Below, piece by piece: positions 46,685 through 59,065 of a stretch of 64,000 nucleotides of DNA (positions are counted from its first letter, which is position 1; each line of letters starts with the position of its first letter). The notes beneath the pieces were generated by a model. The model made no database searches, had not been told where the DNA came from, and saw nothing but the letters and a program-made list of their open reading frames with translations. The position numbers were made by a program, and so were the translations under genes. Location of the stretch: the NCBI RefSeq assembly GCF_006874705.1, contig NZ_CP035382.1:1178001-1242000 (forward strand), given 5' to 3'. The DNA comes from Leclercia adecarboxylata (lineage in GTDB: Bacteria; Pseudomonadota; Gammaproteobacteria; Enterobacterales; Enterobacteriaceae).

Positions 46685-48168
46685 GCCTGCCCTCCGAAGG
46701 CCAGAGCCATCATCCGATCCAGACTGACGGCGTGACGCGGCAGTTCTCCGCTGAGCACGCCCTGATGCATCACCAGCACGCGGTCCGCGAGGCCCGGAAA
46801 CTCATCCATGTCGCTGGAGATCATCAGCACCGCCACGTTTTGCGCCGCCACGCTTTTGATGAGCTGATAGATATCGGCGCGGGCCGAGACGTCCACCCCG
46901 CGGGTCGGCTCATCGACGATCAGCAGCAGCGGATTGGCCTCCAGGCAGCGCGCCAGCAGTACCTTCTGCTGATTACCCCCCGACAGCGTGCGCACGGTCT
47001 GATCGGCACTATTGAGTTTGATCCCCAGCGCCCGGTGATAGCGCTCCACCACCGCCGACTCGCGCTTGCGCTGCTGCCAGAGGGAAGGCTCGTTAAGGGC
47101 AACGGTGTTCCAGCGTACCGGCGCATCGAGAAACAGGCCGGACGCCTGCCTGTCCTCCGGGAGATAGACGAGCCCTTTCTCCAGCCGGGTGCTGACCGGA
47201 TCGTTGTCGATCTGCTGGTTTTCGAGCCAGATCCTGCCGCCACGCGGCGGGCGAAGGCCGTAGAGCGTCTCGGCAAACTCGGTGCGCCCGGAGCCCACTA
47301 ATCCGGCCAGCCCGACGATCTCCCCGGCGTAGATCTCAAGACTCAGATCGATAAATCCTTCCCCGGTAAGGCTCTCTACCCGCAGCACCGGAAAATCCTG
47401 GGCCTGGGTGCGGCGATTGCCCGGCAGGGCCAGCCACAGCTTTTGCGTGTCGCTCAGGCCCTGGTCGCGGCTGACCGGGGTCATGGCAGCGATCAGCGCG
47501 TTGTCATCGAACTGCGCGGTTTCGCCGCTCAGGACGATCGCCCCGTCGCGCATCACCGAGACGTGGCTGGCGAGCTGGCGGATTTCGGGCAGCTTGTGGG
47601 AGATAAAGACGATGCCGACCCCCGTCGCCTGTAAGGCGCGGATCTGGCGGAACAGGCGTTCGGTTTCGCCGGGCGTCAGCGAGGCGGTGGGTTCATCGAG
47701 GATCAGGATCTTCGCCTCGCGCATCAGCCCGCGCAGGATCTCCACCATCTGCTGATCCGCCACCTCCAGGGTGCTGGCGGCGGCCTCTAAATTGAGCTGG
47801 CACTGAAGCTGCTCGAGCTTATCGGCAAGACGCCGGGCGGTGGCCTGCCCGCGCGGCAGACGGAAGAGGATGTTTTCCCGCACGCTGAGATTCGGAAACA
47901 GCATCGGCTCCTGCGGCACCAGATAGATGCCGAGCTGGTGCGCCTGGCCTGGCTTCAGGCGAGCAAAAGGCTGACCGGCGATAGAAAGTTCACCGCGGTC
48001 GGCAGTTTCGACCCCGGCGACAATCTTCATCAGGGTGGATTTCCCGGCGCCGTTGCCGCCCATCAGGGCATGCACCTGGCCCGCAAGCAGAGTGAAATCA
48101 ATGTTTTTCAATACAGGAACGCCGGAAAACTGCTTCTGGATCCCGCGCGCCTCGATAAGTGCTGTCAT
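46681..48168 (-). CDS. lsrA: AI-2 ABC transporter ATPase LsrA
   Basis: The 495-residue protein contains two ABC domains in tandem. The first has Walker [17 protein letters not shown] and [13 protein letters not shown], preceded by the signature-like [12 protein letters not shown]. The second has the degenerate Walker [17 protein letters not shown], signature [14 protein letters not shown] and [16 protein letters not shown] at 48168 has ggag five bases upstream; the longer frame to 48216 overlaps the operator. It is the first gene of the lsr operon and is divergent from lsrR. Confidence 0.94.
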   Translation of the reverse strand: MTALIEARGIQKQFSGVPVLKNIDFTLLAGQVHALMGGNGAGKSTLMKIVAGVETADRGELSIAGQPFARLKPGQAHQLGIYLVPQEPMLFPNLSVRENILFRLPRGQATARRLADKLEQLQCQLNLEAAASTLEVADQQMVEILRGLMREAKILILDEPTASLTPGETERLFRQIRALQATGVGIVFISHKLPEIRQLASHVSVMRDGAIVLSGETAQFDDNALIAAMTPVSRDQGLSDTQKLWLALPGNRRTQAQDFPVLRVESLTGEGFIDLSLEIYAGEIVGLAGLVGSGRTEFAETLYGLRPPRGGRIWLENQQIDNDPVSTRLEKGLVYLPEDRQASGLFLDAPVRWNTVALNEPSLWQQRKRESAVVERYHRALGIKLNSADQTVRTLSGGNQQKVLLARCLEANPLLLIVDEPTRGVDVSARADIYQLIKSVAAQNVAVLMISSDMDEFPGLADRVLVMHQGVLSGELPRHAVSLDRMMALAFGGQA

Positions 48169-48181
48169 TATCGCTCCGCTA

Positions 48182-48216
48182 TTGAACAAATGATTTTTCA
48201 AATTAATAATGTTCAA
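48182..48216. promoter_or_regulatory. Candidate LsrR operator between lsrA and lsrR
   Basis: TTGAACA (48182-48188) and TGTTCAA (48210-48216) form a perfect 7-bp inverted repeat separated by 21 bases, just upstream of lsrA. In E. coli, LsrR binds the lsrA-lsrR intergenic region and is released by phospho-AI-2. The exact site is proposed from symmetry only. Confidence 0.5.
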
Positions 48217-48382
48217 AAGCGTAGACGGTGAACTATATTTACAACCGTGCAGGGATCACAGTTTTATGGATATGATCCCGATAATGCAGAAACATTCCGG
48301 AATATCCGTTTTGCCGTGTGGCTCACACATTCATCCTGCGGCAGGGCGAACATATGATCTAAATTTTGATAAGAGTTCAAAT

Positions 48383-49354
48383 ATGGCTGAGAAACGCGTT
48401 GCCGAAGAGGGACGATTTGCCGGACTGGCGCTGACGGAAGAGGAACTGGTGGCGCGCGTGGCGTGGTGCTACTACCACGACGGCCTGACGCAGAACGATA
48501 TCGGCGAGCGGCTGGGATTACCGCGGCTCAAGATTTCGCGGCTGCTGGAAAAGGGTCGACAGTCCGGGGTGATCCGCGTGCAGATCAACTCCCGCTACGA
48601 AGGCTGTCTGGCGCTGGAGACCGAGCTTCAACAGCGTTTCGGCCTGCGGCTTACCCGCGTGCTGCCGGCCCTCAACACCCCGCCGATGAGCGTGCGCTTA
48701 GGGATTGGCGCCGCGCAGTCGCTCATGGGCGTGCTGGAACCCGGCCAGCTGCTGGCGGTGGGATTTGGTGAAACCACCATGAGCTGCATTCAGCACTTAA
48801 GCGGCTTTATCAGCTCCCAGCAGGTGCGGCTGGTGACCCTCTCCGGCGGCGTCGGGCCCTACATGACCGGCATCGGCCAGCTGGATGCCGCCTGTAGTAT
48901 CAGCATGATCCCCGCCCCGCTGCGGGTGTCCTCGGCGGAAGTGGCCGGGATCTTAAAGCGGGAAACCAGCGTGCGGGACGTGATCCTCGCCGCCACCGCT
49001 GCCGATGTGGCGGTGGTGGGGATTGGTTCAGTGAACCAGCGCCGGGACGCCACCATACTGCGCTCCGGCTATATCAGCGAGGGCGAGCAGCTGATGTTTG
49101 CCCGTAAAGGCGCGGTGGGCGACATTCTGGGCTATTTCCTTAACGCCAACGGCGAGCGGGTAGAAGAGCTGGAGATCCACCGGGAATTACTTGGCGTCAC
49201 CCTCGATGAACTGGCGCAGCTGCCGGTCATCGTCGGGGTCGCCGGAGGAGAAGAGAAAGCCGATGCGATTTATGCCGCACTGAACGGTCGCCGTATCAAT
49301 GGCCTGGTGACGGAAGAGACGACAGCCCGCGCGGTGCTGGCTCTGGCCGGATAA
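48383..49354 (+). CDS. lsrR: Transcriptional repressor LsrR
   Basis: The 323-residue SorC/DeoR-type repressor has an N-terminal HTH ([20 protein letters not shown], then [17 protein letters not shown]) and a C-terminal sugar-phosphate-binding domain ([39 protein letters not shown]). Start ATG 48383 gives the family length; an upstream frame reaching 48209 has no counterpart in E. coli LsrR. Phospho-AI-2 relieves repression of lsrACDBFG. It is followed by lsrK after 32 bases. Confidence 0.93.
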   Translation: MAEKRVAEEGRFAGLALTEEELVARVAWCYYHDGLTQNDIGERLGLPRLKISRLLEKGRQSGVIRVQINSRYEGCLALETELQQRFGLRLTRVLPALNTPPMSVRLGIGAAQSLMGVLEPGQLLAVGFGETTMSCIQHLSGFISSQQVRLVTLSGGVGPYMTGIGQLDAACSISMIPAPLRVSSAEVAGILKRETSVRDVILAATAADVAVVGIGSVNQRRDATILRSGYISEGEQLMFARKGAVGDILGYFLNANGERVEELEIHRELLGVTLDELAQLPVIVGVAGGEEKADAIYAALNGRRINGLVTEETTARAVLALAG

Positions 49355-49386
49355 GAGTCGCCCTGCGCCTGACACGAGGCAAGCTC

Positions 49387-50964
49387 ATGAGTTACCTTTT
49401 AGCGTTAGATGCAGGGACAGGCAGCGTTCGCGCCGTTATTTTCGATTTGCAGGGCAACCAGATAGCTGTCGGCCAGGCGGAGTGGAAACACCTGAGCGTG
49501 GAGAACGTCCCCGGCTCGATGGAGTTCGACCTCGACACCAACTGGCGGCTGGCCTGCCAGTGTATCCACCAGGCGCTTGAGCGGGCGCACCTGAGCGCGG
49601 CGGATATTCAGTCCGTCGCCTGCTGCTCGATGCGGGAAGGGATCGTCCTCTACGACCGCAACGGCGACGCCATCTGGGCCTGTGCCAACGTCGATGCCCG
49701 CGCCAGCCGCGAAGTGGCCGAGCTGAAAGAGATCCACGACTTCCGCTTTGAATCCGAAGTGTATGACGTCTCCGGCCAGACCCTGGCCCTGAGCGCCATG
49801 CCGCGCCTGCTGTGGCTGGCGCACCATCGCCCGGACATCTACCGCAAAGCGGCCACCATCACCATGATCAGCGACTGGCTGGCGGCGAAGCTCTCCGGCG
49901 AACTGGCCGTCGACCCTTCTAACGCGGGCACCACCGGCATGTTGGATCTGTTCTCCCGCGACTGGCGACCGGCGCTGCTGGATATGGCCGGGCTGCGTGC
50001 CGACATTCTTTCTCCCGTTAAAGAGACCGGCACCCTGCTGGGCGCGATCAACAAAGAGGCTGCGCAGCAGAGCGGCCTGCGGGAAGGCACGCCGGTGGTG
50101 ATGGGCGGCGGCGATGTGCAGCTGGGCTGTCTGGGGCTGGGGGTGGTGCGCGCCGGGCAGACCGCGGTGTTGGGCGGCACCTTCTGGCAGCAGGTGGTCA
50201 ACCTGCCGCAGGTGCGAACCGATCCGCAGATGAACATCCGGGTGAACCCGCACGTGATCCCCGGCATGGCCCAGGCGGAGTCGATCAGCTTCTTCACCGG
50301 GCTGACCATGCGCTGGTTCCGCGACGCCTTCTGCGCCGAAGAGAAGCTGATTGCCGAGCGGATGGGGATGGACACTTACGCTCTGATGGAGGAGATGGCC
50401 AGCCGGGTGCCGGCAGGCTCCCACGGGGTGATGCCGATCTTCTCCGACGCCATGCATTTTAAGCAGTGGTACCACGCTGCGCCGTCTTTTATTAACCTCT
50501 CCATCGACCCGGAAAAGTGCAATAAGGCCACCCTGTTCCGCGCCCTGGAGGAGAATGCGGCCATTGTCTCCGCCTGCAATCTGGCGCAGATATCGCAGTT
50601 CTCCGGCGTAAATTTTGACGGCCTGGTGTTTGCCGGCGGCGGCGCGAAAGGGGCGCTGTGGAGCCAGATCTTAAGCGACGTTACCGGCCTGCCGGTGCGG
50701 GTGCCGGAGGTGAAAGAGGCGACCGCGCTGGGGTGCGCCATTGCCGCCGGCACCGGGGCCGGGCTGTATGCCGATATGGCCTCCACGGGCGAGAAGCTGG
50801 TGAAGTGGAGCCGGGAGTTTACGCCGAACCCGGCGCACCGGGAACTGTACGACGGCATGATGCAGAAATGGCAGGCGGTGTACGCCGACCAGCTGGGGCT
50901 GGTGGACAGCGGGCTGACCACGTCGATGTGGCAGGCACCGGGGCTGGTGCGCGCAGCACGCTAA
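49387..50964 (+). CDS. lsrK: Autoinducer-2 kinase LsrK
   Basis: It phosphorylates AI-2 after import, trapping it and producing the inducer of LsrR. The 525-residue FGGY-family kinase begins [20 protein letters not shown], has the central [17 protein letters not shown], and the C-terminal [20 protein letters not shown]. It is co-oriented with lsrR. The Shine-Dalgarno (cgaggcaagc) is close to the ATG. REP units follow. Confidence 0.95.
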   Translation: MSYLLALDAGTGSVRAVIFDLQGNQIAVGQAEWKHLSVENVPGSMEFDLDTNWRLACQCIHQALERAHLSAADIQSVACCSMREGIVLYDRNGDAIWACANVDARASREVAELKEIHDFRFESEVYDVSGQTLALSAMPRLLWLAHHRPDIYRKAATITMISDWLAAKLSGELAVDPSNAGTTGMLDLFSRDWRPALLDMAGLRADILSPVKETGTLLGAINKEAAQQSGLREGTPVVMGGGDVQLGCLGLGVVRAGQTAVLGGTFWQQVVNLPQVRTDPQMNIRVNPHVIPGMAQAESISFFTGLTMRWFRDAFCAEEKLIAERMGMDTYALMEEMASRVPAGSHGVMPIFSDAMHFKQWYHAAPSFINLSIDPEKCNKATLFRALEENAAIVSACNLAQISQFSGVNFDGLVFAGGGAKGALWSQILSDVTGLPVRVPEVKEATALGCAIAAGTGAGLYADMASTGEKLVKWSREFTPNPAHRELYDGMMQKWQAVYADQLGLVDSGLTTSMWQAPGLVRAAR

Positions 50965-50965
50965 A

Positions 50966-51034
50966 CGCCGGGCGGCGCTACGCTTGCCCGGCCTACGGTT
51001 TGGTTGCCCCGGTCAGCGCAGCGCCACCGGGGGC
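50966..51034. repeat. REP/BIME units downstream of lsrK
   Basis: Inverted REP units (CGCCGGGCGGCGCTACGCTT... and ...CAGCGCAGCGCCACCGGGGG) lie between lsrK and fadH. Confidence 0.8.
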
Positions 51035-51104
51035 TTTCTTTGAATCCCATCACAATCATTTAATCCCGCTTTTACCTTTCCCCCGCCGCTGGCTAAATTA
51101 GTAA

Positions 51105-53168
<2,064 letters not shown>

Positions 53169-53171
53169 CGG

Positions 53172-53292
53172 CATTGCCGGGCGGCGCTTCGCTTGCCCGG
53201 CCTACATTGTGTGTGGTCTGATGCCCGGTGGCGCTGCGCTTACCGGGCCTACAAAACCGTAGGCCGGTGCAAGCGCAGCGCCGCCCGGCATA
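53172..53292. repeat. Cluster of three REP units between fadH and rlmG
   Basis: Three alternating REP units (GCCGGGCGGCGCTTCGCTTG..., GATGCCCGGTGGCGCTGCGC... and GTAGGCCGGTGCAAGCGCAG...) fill the gap between the convergent genes. They form a BIME and may protect mRNA 3' ends. Confidence 0.85.
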
Positions 53293-53298
53293 ACAATC

Positions 53299-54435
53299 TT
53301 AACGACGGCGACCCGTCTTAACCGCCTTCAACACCACGAACTTGTTGTTGGTGGCTACGGTGGTGCAGTTGCCGAAAATCTTCTTCAGCTTGTGGAAGTA
53401 ATCCAGATGGCGGTTAGCCACGATATAGAGCTCACCGTTAATTTTCAGGCAGCGACGCGCGTGGTGGAACATCTCCCAGGCGACGTTATCCGTCAGGGCA
53501 TGCTTCTGGTGGAATGGCGGGTTACACAGCACCGCGTTAAAGCGGAACGGCTCCACGCCCGACAGCGCGTTGTTGATCATAAACTCGCAGCGATCCAGCG
53601 CTTCCGGCATGTTGGTTTCCACGTTCAGACGGCTGGAGGCCACCGCCATCGGCGACTCGTCGCTGAAGACCACGCTGGCCTCCGGATTCTTCGCCAGCAG
53701 CGTCAGACCGATCACCCCATTACCGCAGCCGAGGTCAACGATCTCCCCCTCCAGGTTCTCCGGCAGATGTTCAATAAAGAAGCGCGCGCCGATATCCAGC
53801 CCGGTACGTGAAAAGACGTTGGCGTGGTTGTGGATAGTCCAGTCGGTGCCTTCCAGCTTCCAGCTCAGGGTTTCTGGCGCGTCGGCAAGTTGCGGAGCAC
53901 TGAAAGTGCAGTTGATCAGGCGGGCTTTTTTCCACGCCAGCGTGGTGGTGGTTGGACCCAGCACTTTCTCGAACAGTTCGATGGTGGAGGTGTGGATATC
54001 ACGCGCCTTGGCACCCGCAATAATGCGCGTCTCTGGCGTCACAACCTTACGCAGGGCACGCAGCTGCTGCTCCAGCAAAGCCATGGTTTTCGGGATCTTA
54101 ATCAGCACCACGCCCGGCGCCTGCGGATACTCTGCGGTGCTGTCGAGGAACTTCACGCTGCCTTCATCGAGCTCGTTGTGGCGCAGGTTCTCGCGCGTCG
54201 CCAGCTCGCTCAGATAGGAATCACCGATGCTGTACGGTGTATGTTCGACCAGCGCACAACCCAATGCGCCGAAAGCATCATTCAGGATCAGAACCGGGCC
54301 GCTAATTTCTGTCTCATCCAACTGTTGCAGCAGATATTCATCCGCCGCTTCCCACGCCTGAAGCGGGTTAACGTCGTCCGTTTCCGGGAAACGTTTTAAG
54401 TCGAGTGAACGGAAACCGTTGTCTAAGTGGCTCAT
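53299..54435 (-). CDS. rlmG: 23S rRNA (guanine-1835-N2)-methyltransferase RlmG
   Basis: It methylates G1835 of 23S rRNA. The 378-residue protein has an N-terminal RNA-binding half and a C-terminal class I methyltransferase domain with [20 protein letters not shown] (SAM binding) and the catalytic NPPFH ([17 protein letters not shown]). It matches E. coli YgjO and keeps its position beside ygjP. The promoter region is shared with divergent ygjP. Confidence 0.95.
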   Translation of the reverse strand: MSHLDNGFRSLDLKRFPETDDVNPLQAWEAADEYLLQQLDETEISGPVLILNDAFGALGCALVEHTPYSIGDSYLSELATRENLRHNELDEGSVKFLDSTAEYPQAPGVVLIKIPKTMALLEQQLRALRKVVTPETRIIAGAKARDIHTSTIELFEKVLGPTTTTLAWKKARLINCTFSAPQLADAPETLSWKLEGTDWTIHNHANVFSRTGLDIGARFFIEHLPENLEGEIVDLGCGNGVIGLTLLAKNPEASVVFSDESPMAVASSRLNVETNMPEALDRCEFMINNALSGVEPFRFNAVLCNPPFHQKHALTDNVAWEMFHHARRCLKINGELYIVANRHLDYFHKLKKIFGNCTTVATNNKFVVLKAVKTGRRR

Positions 54436-54517
54436 CGGCCCTCCTGAATGGTAAAATTTCGGCGTTATCCCTGAAAAGGGTGCGTGAGTATACCCGTTTT
54501 CAAATTATTTTGGGGCT

Positions 54518-55024
54518 TTGATGAACCAACTGACTTATCTCCAGGGCTACCCGGAGCATTTACTTTCTCAGGTTCGCAGCCTGATTGCCGAGCAGAAGCT
54601 GGGCGCGGTGCTGGAAAAACGCTACCCGGGGACCCACGATTTCGCCACCGATAAAGCCCTCTGGCAGTATACGCAGGATCTGAAAAACCGATATCTGAAG
54701 AGCGCCCCGCCGATCAATAAGGTGATGTACGACAACAAGATCCACGTGCTGAAGAACGCCCTGGGTCTGCACACCGCCATCTCCCGCGTGCAGGGCGGCA
54801 AGCTGAAGGCCAAAGCCGAGATCCGCGTGGCGACCGTGTTCCGCAACGCACCGGAAGCCTTTTTGCGCATGATTGTGGTGCATGAGCTGGCGCACCTGAA
54901 AGAGAAAGAGCACGACAAAGCGTTCTACTCCCTGTGCTGCCATATGGAACCGCAGTATCACCAGCTGGAGTTTGATACCCGTTTGTGGCTTACGCATTTA
55001 TCGTTAAATAGTAATGCGGATTAG
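54518..55024 (+). CDS. ygjP: YgjP-type M48-like metallopeptidase
   Basis: The 168-residue protein has the zinc motif HELAH (His122, Glu123, His126) inside VVHELAHLKEKEHDKAFYSL, with the more distal His and acidic residue downstream, typical of the YgjP/WLM-like metallopeptidase family. No signal peptide is seen, so it is cytosolic. The natural substrate is unknown. The gene lies divergent to rlmG as in E. coli. Confidence 0.92.
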   Translation: MMNQLTYLQGYPEHLLSQVRSLIAEQKLGAVLEKRYPGTHDFATDKALWQYTQDLKNRYLKSAPPINKVMYDNKIHVLKNALGLHTAISRVQGGKLKAKAEIRVATVFRNAPEAFLRMIVVHELAHLKEKEHDKAFYSLCCHMEPQYHQLEFDTRLWLTHLSLNSNAD

Positions 55025-55094
55025 CGCACTCGTTTTGTCATTCTGACGTGCTACAGTGGCTAAAGGTTCCCAGCTACGGAGTTCGTGAACGTTT

Positions 55095-56093
55095 ATGATA
55101 CGTTTCGCAGTCATTGGGACGAACTGGATCACTCGCCAGTTCGTCGATGCCGCCCATGAGACCGGCAAATATAAGCTCACCGCAGTCTATTCCCGCAGCC
55201 TTGAACAGGCTCAGGCCTTTGCTAACGACTATCTCGTCGAGCATCTGTTTACCTCTCTGGAGGCGATGGCGCAAAGCGATGCCATTGACGCGGTCTATAT
55301 TGCCAGCCCGAATTCACTGCATTTCCCGCAGACGACGCTGTTCCTCAGCCACAAAAAACATGTGATTTGCGAGAAGCCGCTGGCCTCCAATATAGAGGAA
55401 GTGGAAGCCGCCATTGCGCTTGCGCGGGAAAACCAGGTGGTGCTGTTCGAAGCGTTTAAAACCGCCAGCCTGCCGAATTTCCTGCTGCTACAGCAGTCCC
55501 TGTCGAAAGTGGGCCGCGTACGCAAAGCCTTTATTAACTATTGCCAGTACTCGTCGCGCTATCAGCGCTATCTCGACGGCGAGAACCCGAACACCTTTAA
55601 TCCGGCGTTTTCCAACGGCTCGATTATGGACATCGGCTTCTACTGCCTGGCCTCGGCGGTGGCGCTGTGGGGCGAGCCGCACCGGGTGCAGGCAACCGCC
55701 AGCCTGCTGGAGAGCGGTGTTGATGCCCACGGTCTGGTGGTGCTGGACTACGGTGATTTCAGCGTCACGCTGCAGCACTCCAAGGTGAGCGACTCGGTGC
55801 TGCCGAGCGAGATTCAGGGCGAAAACGGCTCGCTGGTGGTCGAGAAGATCTCCGAGTGCCAGAAGCTGAGCTACGTGCCGCGCGGCGGCAAGGCGCAGGA
55901 GCTGACGCAGCCTCAACATATCAACACTATGCTGTATGAGGCAGAGGTGTTTGCGCGTCTGGTCGAAACCCAGGAAGTGAACCATCCGGGCCTGGCGGTG
56001 AGCCGTACCACGGCGAAGCTACAGACCGAGATCCGTCGTCAGACGGGGGTGGTGTTCCCGGCGGATGGCCTGAATGCAGAAGTTACCGCGTAA
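55095..56093 (+). CDS. ygjR: Gfo/Idh/MocA-family oxidoreductase YgjR
   Basis: The 332-residue putative NAD(P)-dependent dehydrogenase has an N-terminal Rossmann fold (MIRFAVIGTNWITRQFVDAA) and the family signature CEKPLASNIEEVEAAI, with the catalytic lysine. The C-terminal half has the usual beta-sheet substrate domain (NGSIMDIGFYCLASAVALWG). It matches E. coli YgjR. Its substrate is unknown. Confidence 0.92.
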   Translation: MIRFAVIGTNWITRQFVDAAHETGKYKLTAVYSRSLEQAQAFANDYLVEHLFTSLEAMAQSDAIDAVYIASPNSLHFPQTTLFLSHKKHVICEKPLASNIEEVEAAIALARENQVVLFEAFKTASLPNFLLLQQSLSKVGRVRKAFINYCQYSSRYQRYLDGENPNTFNPAFSNGSIMDIGFYCLASAVALWGEPHRVQATASLLESGVDAHGLVVLDYGDFSVTLQHSKVSDSVLPSEIQGENGSLVVEKISECQKLSYVPRGGKAQELTQPQHINTMLYEAEVFARLVETQEVNHPGLAVSRTTAKLQTEIRRQTGVVFPADGLNAEVTA

Positions 56094-56154
56094 AGCTGTG
56101 TAATGAATTCGCGCAGGCCATTGACGAAATCAATGGCCTGACATATTTTGTTAC

Positions 56155-56352
56155 CTGCAAAGGGGAGTAACTTCCTGGCCGGTGGATCGTCATTACGATG
56201 CGTTTAATCCCGCATCCGGTCGCCGGGCAACGAAAAAGGAATGCGATTAACGTATTCCTTTCTTGTTGTAAGTGAGACCTTGCCGGAAGGCGAGGTCTAT
56301 GCATAAAAAACGCAACGGCTATCGTCTTCTGACCATAGCCGTTTTTGTTTTT
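56155..56352 (+). ncRNA. alx leader: yybP-ykoY-type pH/manganese-responsive RNA element (PRE)
   Basis: The segment starts with the conserved AAAGGGGAGTAA (56159-56170) and ends in a terminator-like hairpin AACGGCTAT/ATAGCCGTT (56314-56343) followed by T-runs. This is the expected position and form of the E. coli PRE/SraF leader, a member of the yybP-ykoY riboswitch class that binds Mn2+ and also responds to alkaline pH. It controls alx 160 bases further on. The upstream stem AGACCTTGCC/GGCGAGGTCT is also visible. Confidence 0.88.
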
Positions 56353-56354
56353 TA

Positions 56355-56498
56355 GAGCCTACCCCAGAAGGCGTAATTGGCGCAGACAGTTTGAACACGG
56401 ACAGCGCGCAGCAACCGGAACGTACACGTAGTACGTGAGGATTGCGAGCACTGCCCAGGTTCAAAATGGCAAGCAAAATAGCCTTGTGGGGTAGGCTC
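56355..56498. repeat. 144-bp imperfect palindromic element with perfect 12-bp terminal repeats
   Basis: GAGCCTACCCCA (56355-56366) and TGGGGTAGGCTC (56487-56498) are perfect inverted ends. Inside, AAGGC/GCCTT and TTTGAAC/GTTCAAA pairs and a central ACGTAC/GTACGT hairpin continue the symmetry. It lies between the PRE terminator and alx, so the alx mRNA would carry this long fold just before its ribosome binding site. It resembles a dispersed enterobacterial repeat, but I cannot name it with confidence. Confidence 0.7.
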
Positions 56499-56517
56499 GT
56501 ACAGGAAGGAAAATTTT

Positions 56518-57486
56518 ATGAATACTGTCGGTACTCCGCTGATGTGGGGCGGATTCGCAGTCGTGGTCCTGATCATGCTGGCGATCGATCTCTTTTTACA
56601 GGGGCGTCGCGGCGCACATGGCATGACCATGAAACAGGCGGCCGCCTGGTCGCTGGTGTGGGTCACCCTCTCCCTGCTCTTCTGTGCCGCCTTCTGGTGG
56701 TATCTCTCTATCACTCAGGGCCGCGCGGTGGCCGATCCCCAGGCGCTGGCGTTCCTGACGGGCTATCTGATTGAAAAAGCCCTGGCAGTGGATAACGTCT
56801 TCGTCTGGCTGATGCTGTTCAGCTACTTTGCCGTACCGGCTGCCCTGCAGCGTCGGGTGCTGGTGTATGGCGTGCTGGGCGCGATCGTCCTGCGTACCAT
56901 CATGATCTTCGCCGGCAGCTGGCTGATCTCGCAGTTCGAATGGCTGCTCTATATCTTCGGCGCGTTCCTGCTGTTTACCGGTGTGAAGATGGCGCTGGCG
57001 AAGGAAGACGAAACCGGTATTGGCGAGAAGCCGCTGGTGCGCTGGATCCGCGGCCACCTGCGCATGACCGACACCATCGAGAACGAGCACTTCTTCGTGC
57101 GCAAGAACGGGCTGCTGTTCGCTACCCCGCTGCTGCTGGTGCTGATCATGGTGGAGCTGAGCGACGTGATTTTCGCGGTCGACAGCATTCCGGCGATCTT
57201 CGCGGTGACCACTGACCCGTTCATCGTGCTGACGTCGAACCTCTTTGCCATCCTCGGCCTGCGTGCCATGTACTTCCTGCTGGCGGGCGTAGCGGAGCGC
57301 TTCACAATGCTGAAGTACGGCCTGTCGGTGATCCTGGTGTTTATCGGTATCAAGATGATGATTGTCGATTTCTACCACATCCCGATCGCCATCTCGCTGG
57401 GCGTGGTGTTTGGTATCCTGGTCCTGACCCTGCTTATCAACGCCTGGGTGAACCACCAGAACGATAAGAAGCGGCAGATCCAGTAA
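56518..57486 (+). CDS. alx: TerC-family membrane protein Alx
   Basis: The 322-residue protein has about nine membrane segments. It carries the TerC-family motifs [20 protein letters not shown] and [20 protein letters not shown], with membrane-embedded Asp residues thought to handle a cation. In E. coli, Alx is induced at alkaline pH and by manganese through its leader RNA, and is implicated in manganese export. The ribosome binding site aggaa lies eight bases before the ATG. Confidence 0.95.
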   Translation: MNTVGTPLMWGGFAVVVLIMLAIDLFLQGRRGAHGMTMKQAAAWSLVWVTLSLLFCAAFWWYLSITQGRAVADPQALAFLTGYLIEKALAVDNVFVWLMLFSYFAVPAALQRRVLVYGVLGAIVLRTIMIFAGSWLISQFEWLLYIFGAFLLFTGVKMALAKEDETGIGEKPLVRWIRGHLRMTDTIENEHFFVRKNGLLFATPLLLVLIMVELSDVIFAVDSIPAIFAVTTDPFIVLTSNLFAILGLRAMYFLLAGVAERFTMLKYGLSVILVFIGIKMMIVDFYHIPIAISLGVVFGILVLTLLINAWVNHQNDKKRQIQ

Positions 57487-57499
57487 GGGTTTGTGCGGT

Positions 57500-57570
57500 T
57501 TGATGCCCGGCGGCGCGACGCTTGCCGGGCCTACGGTTTGTAGACCGGGTAAGCGCAGCGCCACCCGACA
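57500..57570. repeat. REP units downstream of alx
   Basis: REP sequences GATGCCCGGCGGCGCGACGC... and its partner GTAGACCGGGTAAGCGCAGC... lie between alx and sstT. Confidence 0.8.
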
Positions 57571-57747
57571 AAAATGTAAATATACAGTTAAAAAATATGA
57601 CGCAGCACGTAAAACCCAGCATTTTACGCTTCCCTCGCATTGCGCTTTCAATATACTCAATCTTGCAAACCACACACCTCTAACCGGGATGATAAGTGCC
57701 TGAGAGCACCTCCGGGACGGAACGCAATTTCACTGAAGGAATTTTCC

Positions 57748-58989
57748 ATGACCACACAATCTACTGGCCTGCTCGCGCGTCTGACGCAGGGCAGCCTCGT
57801 CAAACAAATACTGATAGGCCTGGTGCTGGGTATTTTACTGGCACTGGTTTCTAAACCGGCCGCTATTGCCACCGGCCTGCTCGGCACCCTGTTCGTTGGC
57901 GCGTTAAAAGCCGTCGCACCGGTGCTGGTGCTGATGCTGGTGATGGCCTCCATTGCCAACCACCAGCACGGCCAGAAAACCAACATTCGTCCGATTCTGT
58001 TCCTCTATCTGCTGGGTACTTTCTCTGCTGCCCTGACGGCGGTGGTGTTTAGCTTCCTGTTCCCGTCCACGCTGCAACTTACCACTGCCGCGGGAGATAT
58101 CACCCCGCCATCCGGCATTGTCGAGGTGCTTCGCGGCCTGCTGATGAGCATGGTCTCTAACCCGATTGATGCTCTGCTGAATGCCAACTATATCGGCATT
58201 CTGGTGTGGGCCGTCGGGCTGGGCTTTGCCCTGCGCCACGGTAACGACACCACCAAAAACCTGGTTAACGACATGTCCAACGCGGTGACCTTTATGGTGA
58301 AAGTGGTGATCCGCTTTGCGCCGATCGGTATCTTCGGCCTGGTCTCCTCCACCCTGGCCACCACCGGGTTTGAAACCCTGTGGGGCTACGCCCAGCTGTT
58401 GTTCGTGCTGGTTGGTTGCATGCTGCTGGTGGCGCTGGTGATCAACCCGCTGCTGGTGTTCTGGCAGATCCGCCGTAACCCATATCCGCTGGTGCTGACG
58501 TGCCTGCGTGAAAGCGGCGTCTACGCCTTCTTTACGCGCAGCTCTGCGGCAAACATTCCGGTGAACATGGCCCTGGCCGAGAAGCTGAACCTGGATCGTG
58601 ACACCTACTCCGTCTCCATCCCGCTGGGTGCGACCGTCAATATGGCGGGTGCGGCGATCACCATCACCGTGCTGACCTTAGCGGCTGTACATACCCTGGG
58701 CGTTCCGGTGGATCTGCCAACCGCGCTGCTGTTGAGCGTCGTGGCATCGCTGTGCGCCTGCGGCGCATCGGGTGTGGCGGGCGGTTCGCTGCTGCTGATC
58801 CCGCTGGCCTGTAATATGTTCGGTATCCCGAATGAAGTGGCCATGCAGGTCGTAGCGGTCGGCTTTATCATTGGCGTGCTGCAGGACTCCTGCGAAACGG
58901 CGCTGAACTCCTCGACTGACGTGCTGTTTACCGCCGCGGCCTGTCAGGCTGAAGACGCGCGTCTGGCGAAAAACGCGCTGCGCAGCTAA
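57748..58989 (+). CDS. sstT: Sodium/serine-threonine symporter SstT
   Basis: The 413-residue dicarboxylate/amino-acid:cation symporter (DAACS family) imports serine and threonine with sodium. It shows about eight membrane helices, the serine-rich re-entrant loop [20 protein letters not shown], and the [20 protein letters not shown] motif. ATG at 57748 has gaagga upstream and matches E. coli SstT. An upstream frame from 57640 is not used. The gene ends at a terminator. Confidence 0.95.
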   Translation: MTTQSTGLLARLTQGSLVKQILIGLVLGILLALVSKPAAIATGLLGTLFVGALKAVAPVLVLMLVMASIANHQHGQKTNIRPILFLYLLGTFSAALTAVVFSFLFPSTLQLTTAAGDITPPSGIVEVLRGLLMSMVSNPIDALLNANYIGILVWAVGLGFALRHGNDTTKNLVNDMSNAVTFMVKVVIRFAPIGIFGLVSSTLATTGFETLWGYAQLLFVLVGCMLLVALVINPLLVFWQIRRNPYPLVLTCLRESGVYAFFTRSSAANIPVNMALAEKLNLDRDTYSVSIPLGATVNMAGAAITITVLTLAAVHTLGVPVDLPTALLLSVVASLCACGASGVAGGSLLLIPLACNMFGIPNEVAMQVVAVGFIIGVLQDSCETALNSSTDVLFTAAACQAEDARLAKNALRS

Positions 58990-58996
58990 TAAAAAA

Positions 58997-59021
58997 GGTC
59001 CGGTCAGTGACCGGGCCTTTT
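58997..59021 (+). terminator. Terminator of sstT
   Basis: GGTCCGGT/ACCGGGCC (one mismatch) with a five-base loop is followed by TTTTA. It is 7 bases after the sstT stop codon. Confidence 0.85.
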
Positions 59022-59028
59022 ACTCTCG

Positions 59029-59059
59029 TAGGCCGGGCAAACGCAGTACCGCCCGGCAA
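59029..59059. repeat. REP unit between sstT and uxaA
   Basis: A single REP unit GTAGGCCGGGCAAACGCAGT... sits between the convergent sstT and uxaA genes. In E. coli the ygjV gene lies here; it is absent. Confidence 0.75.
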
Positions 59060-59065
59060 ACACAC

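Noticed and set aside
48241..48330. CRP sites in the lsrA-lsrR gap
   Set aside because: Candidate sequences near 48252 and 48318 match only one half-site with wrong spacing.
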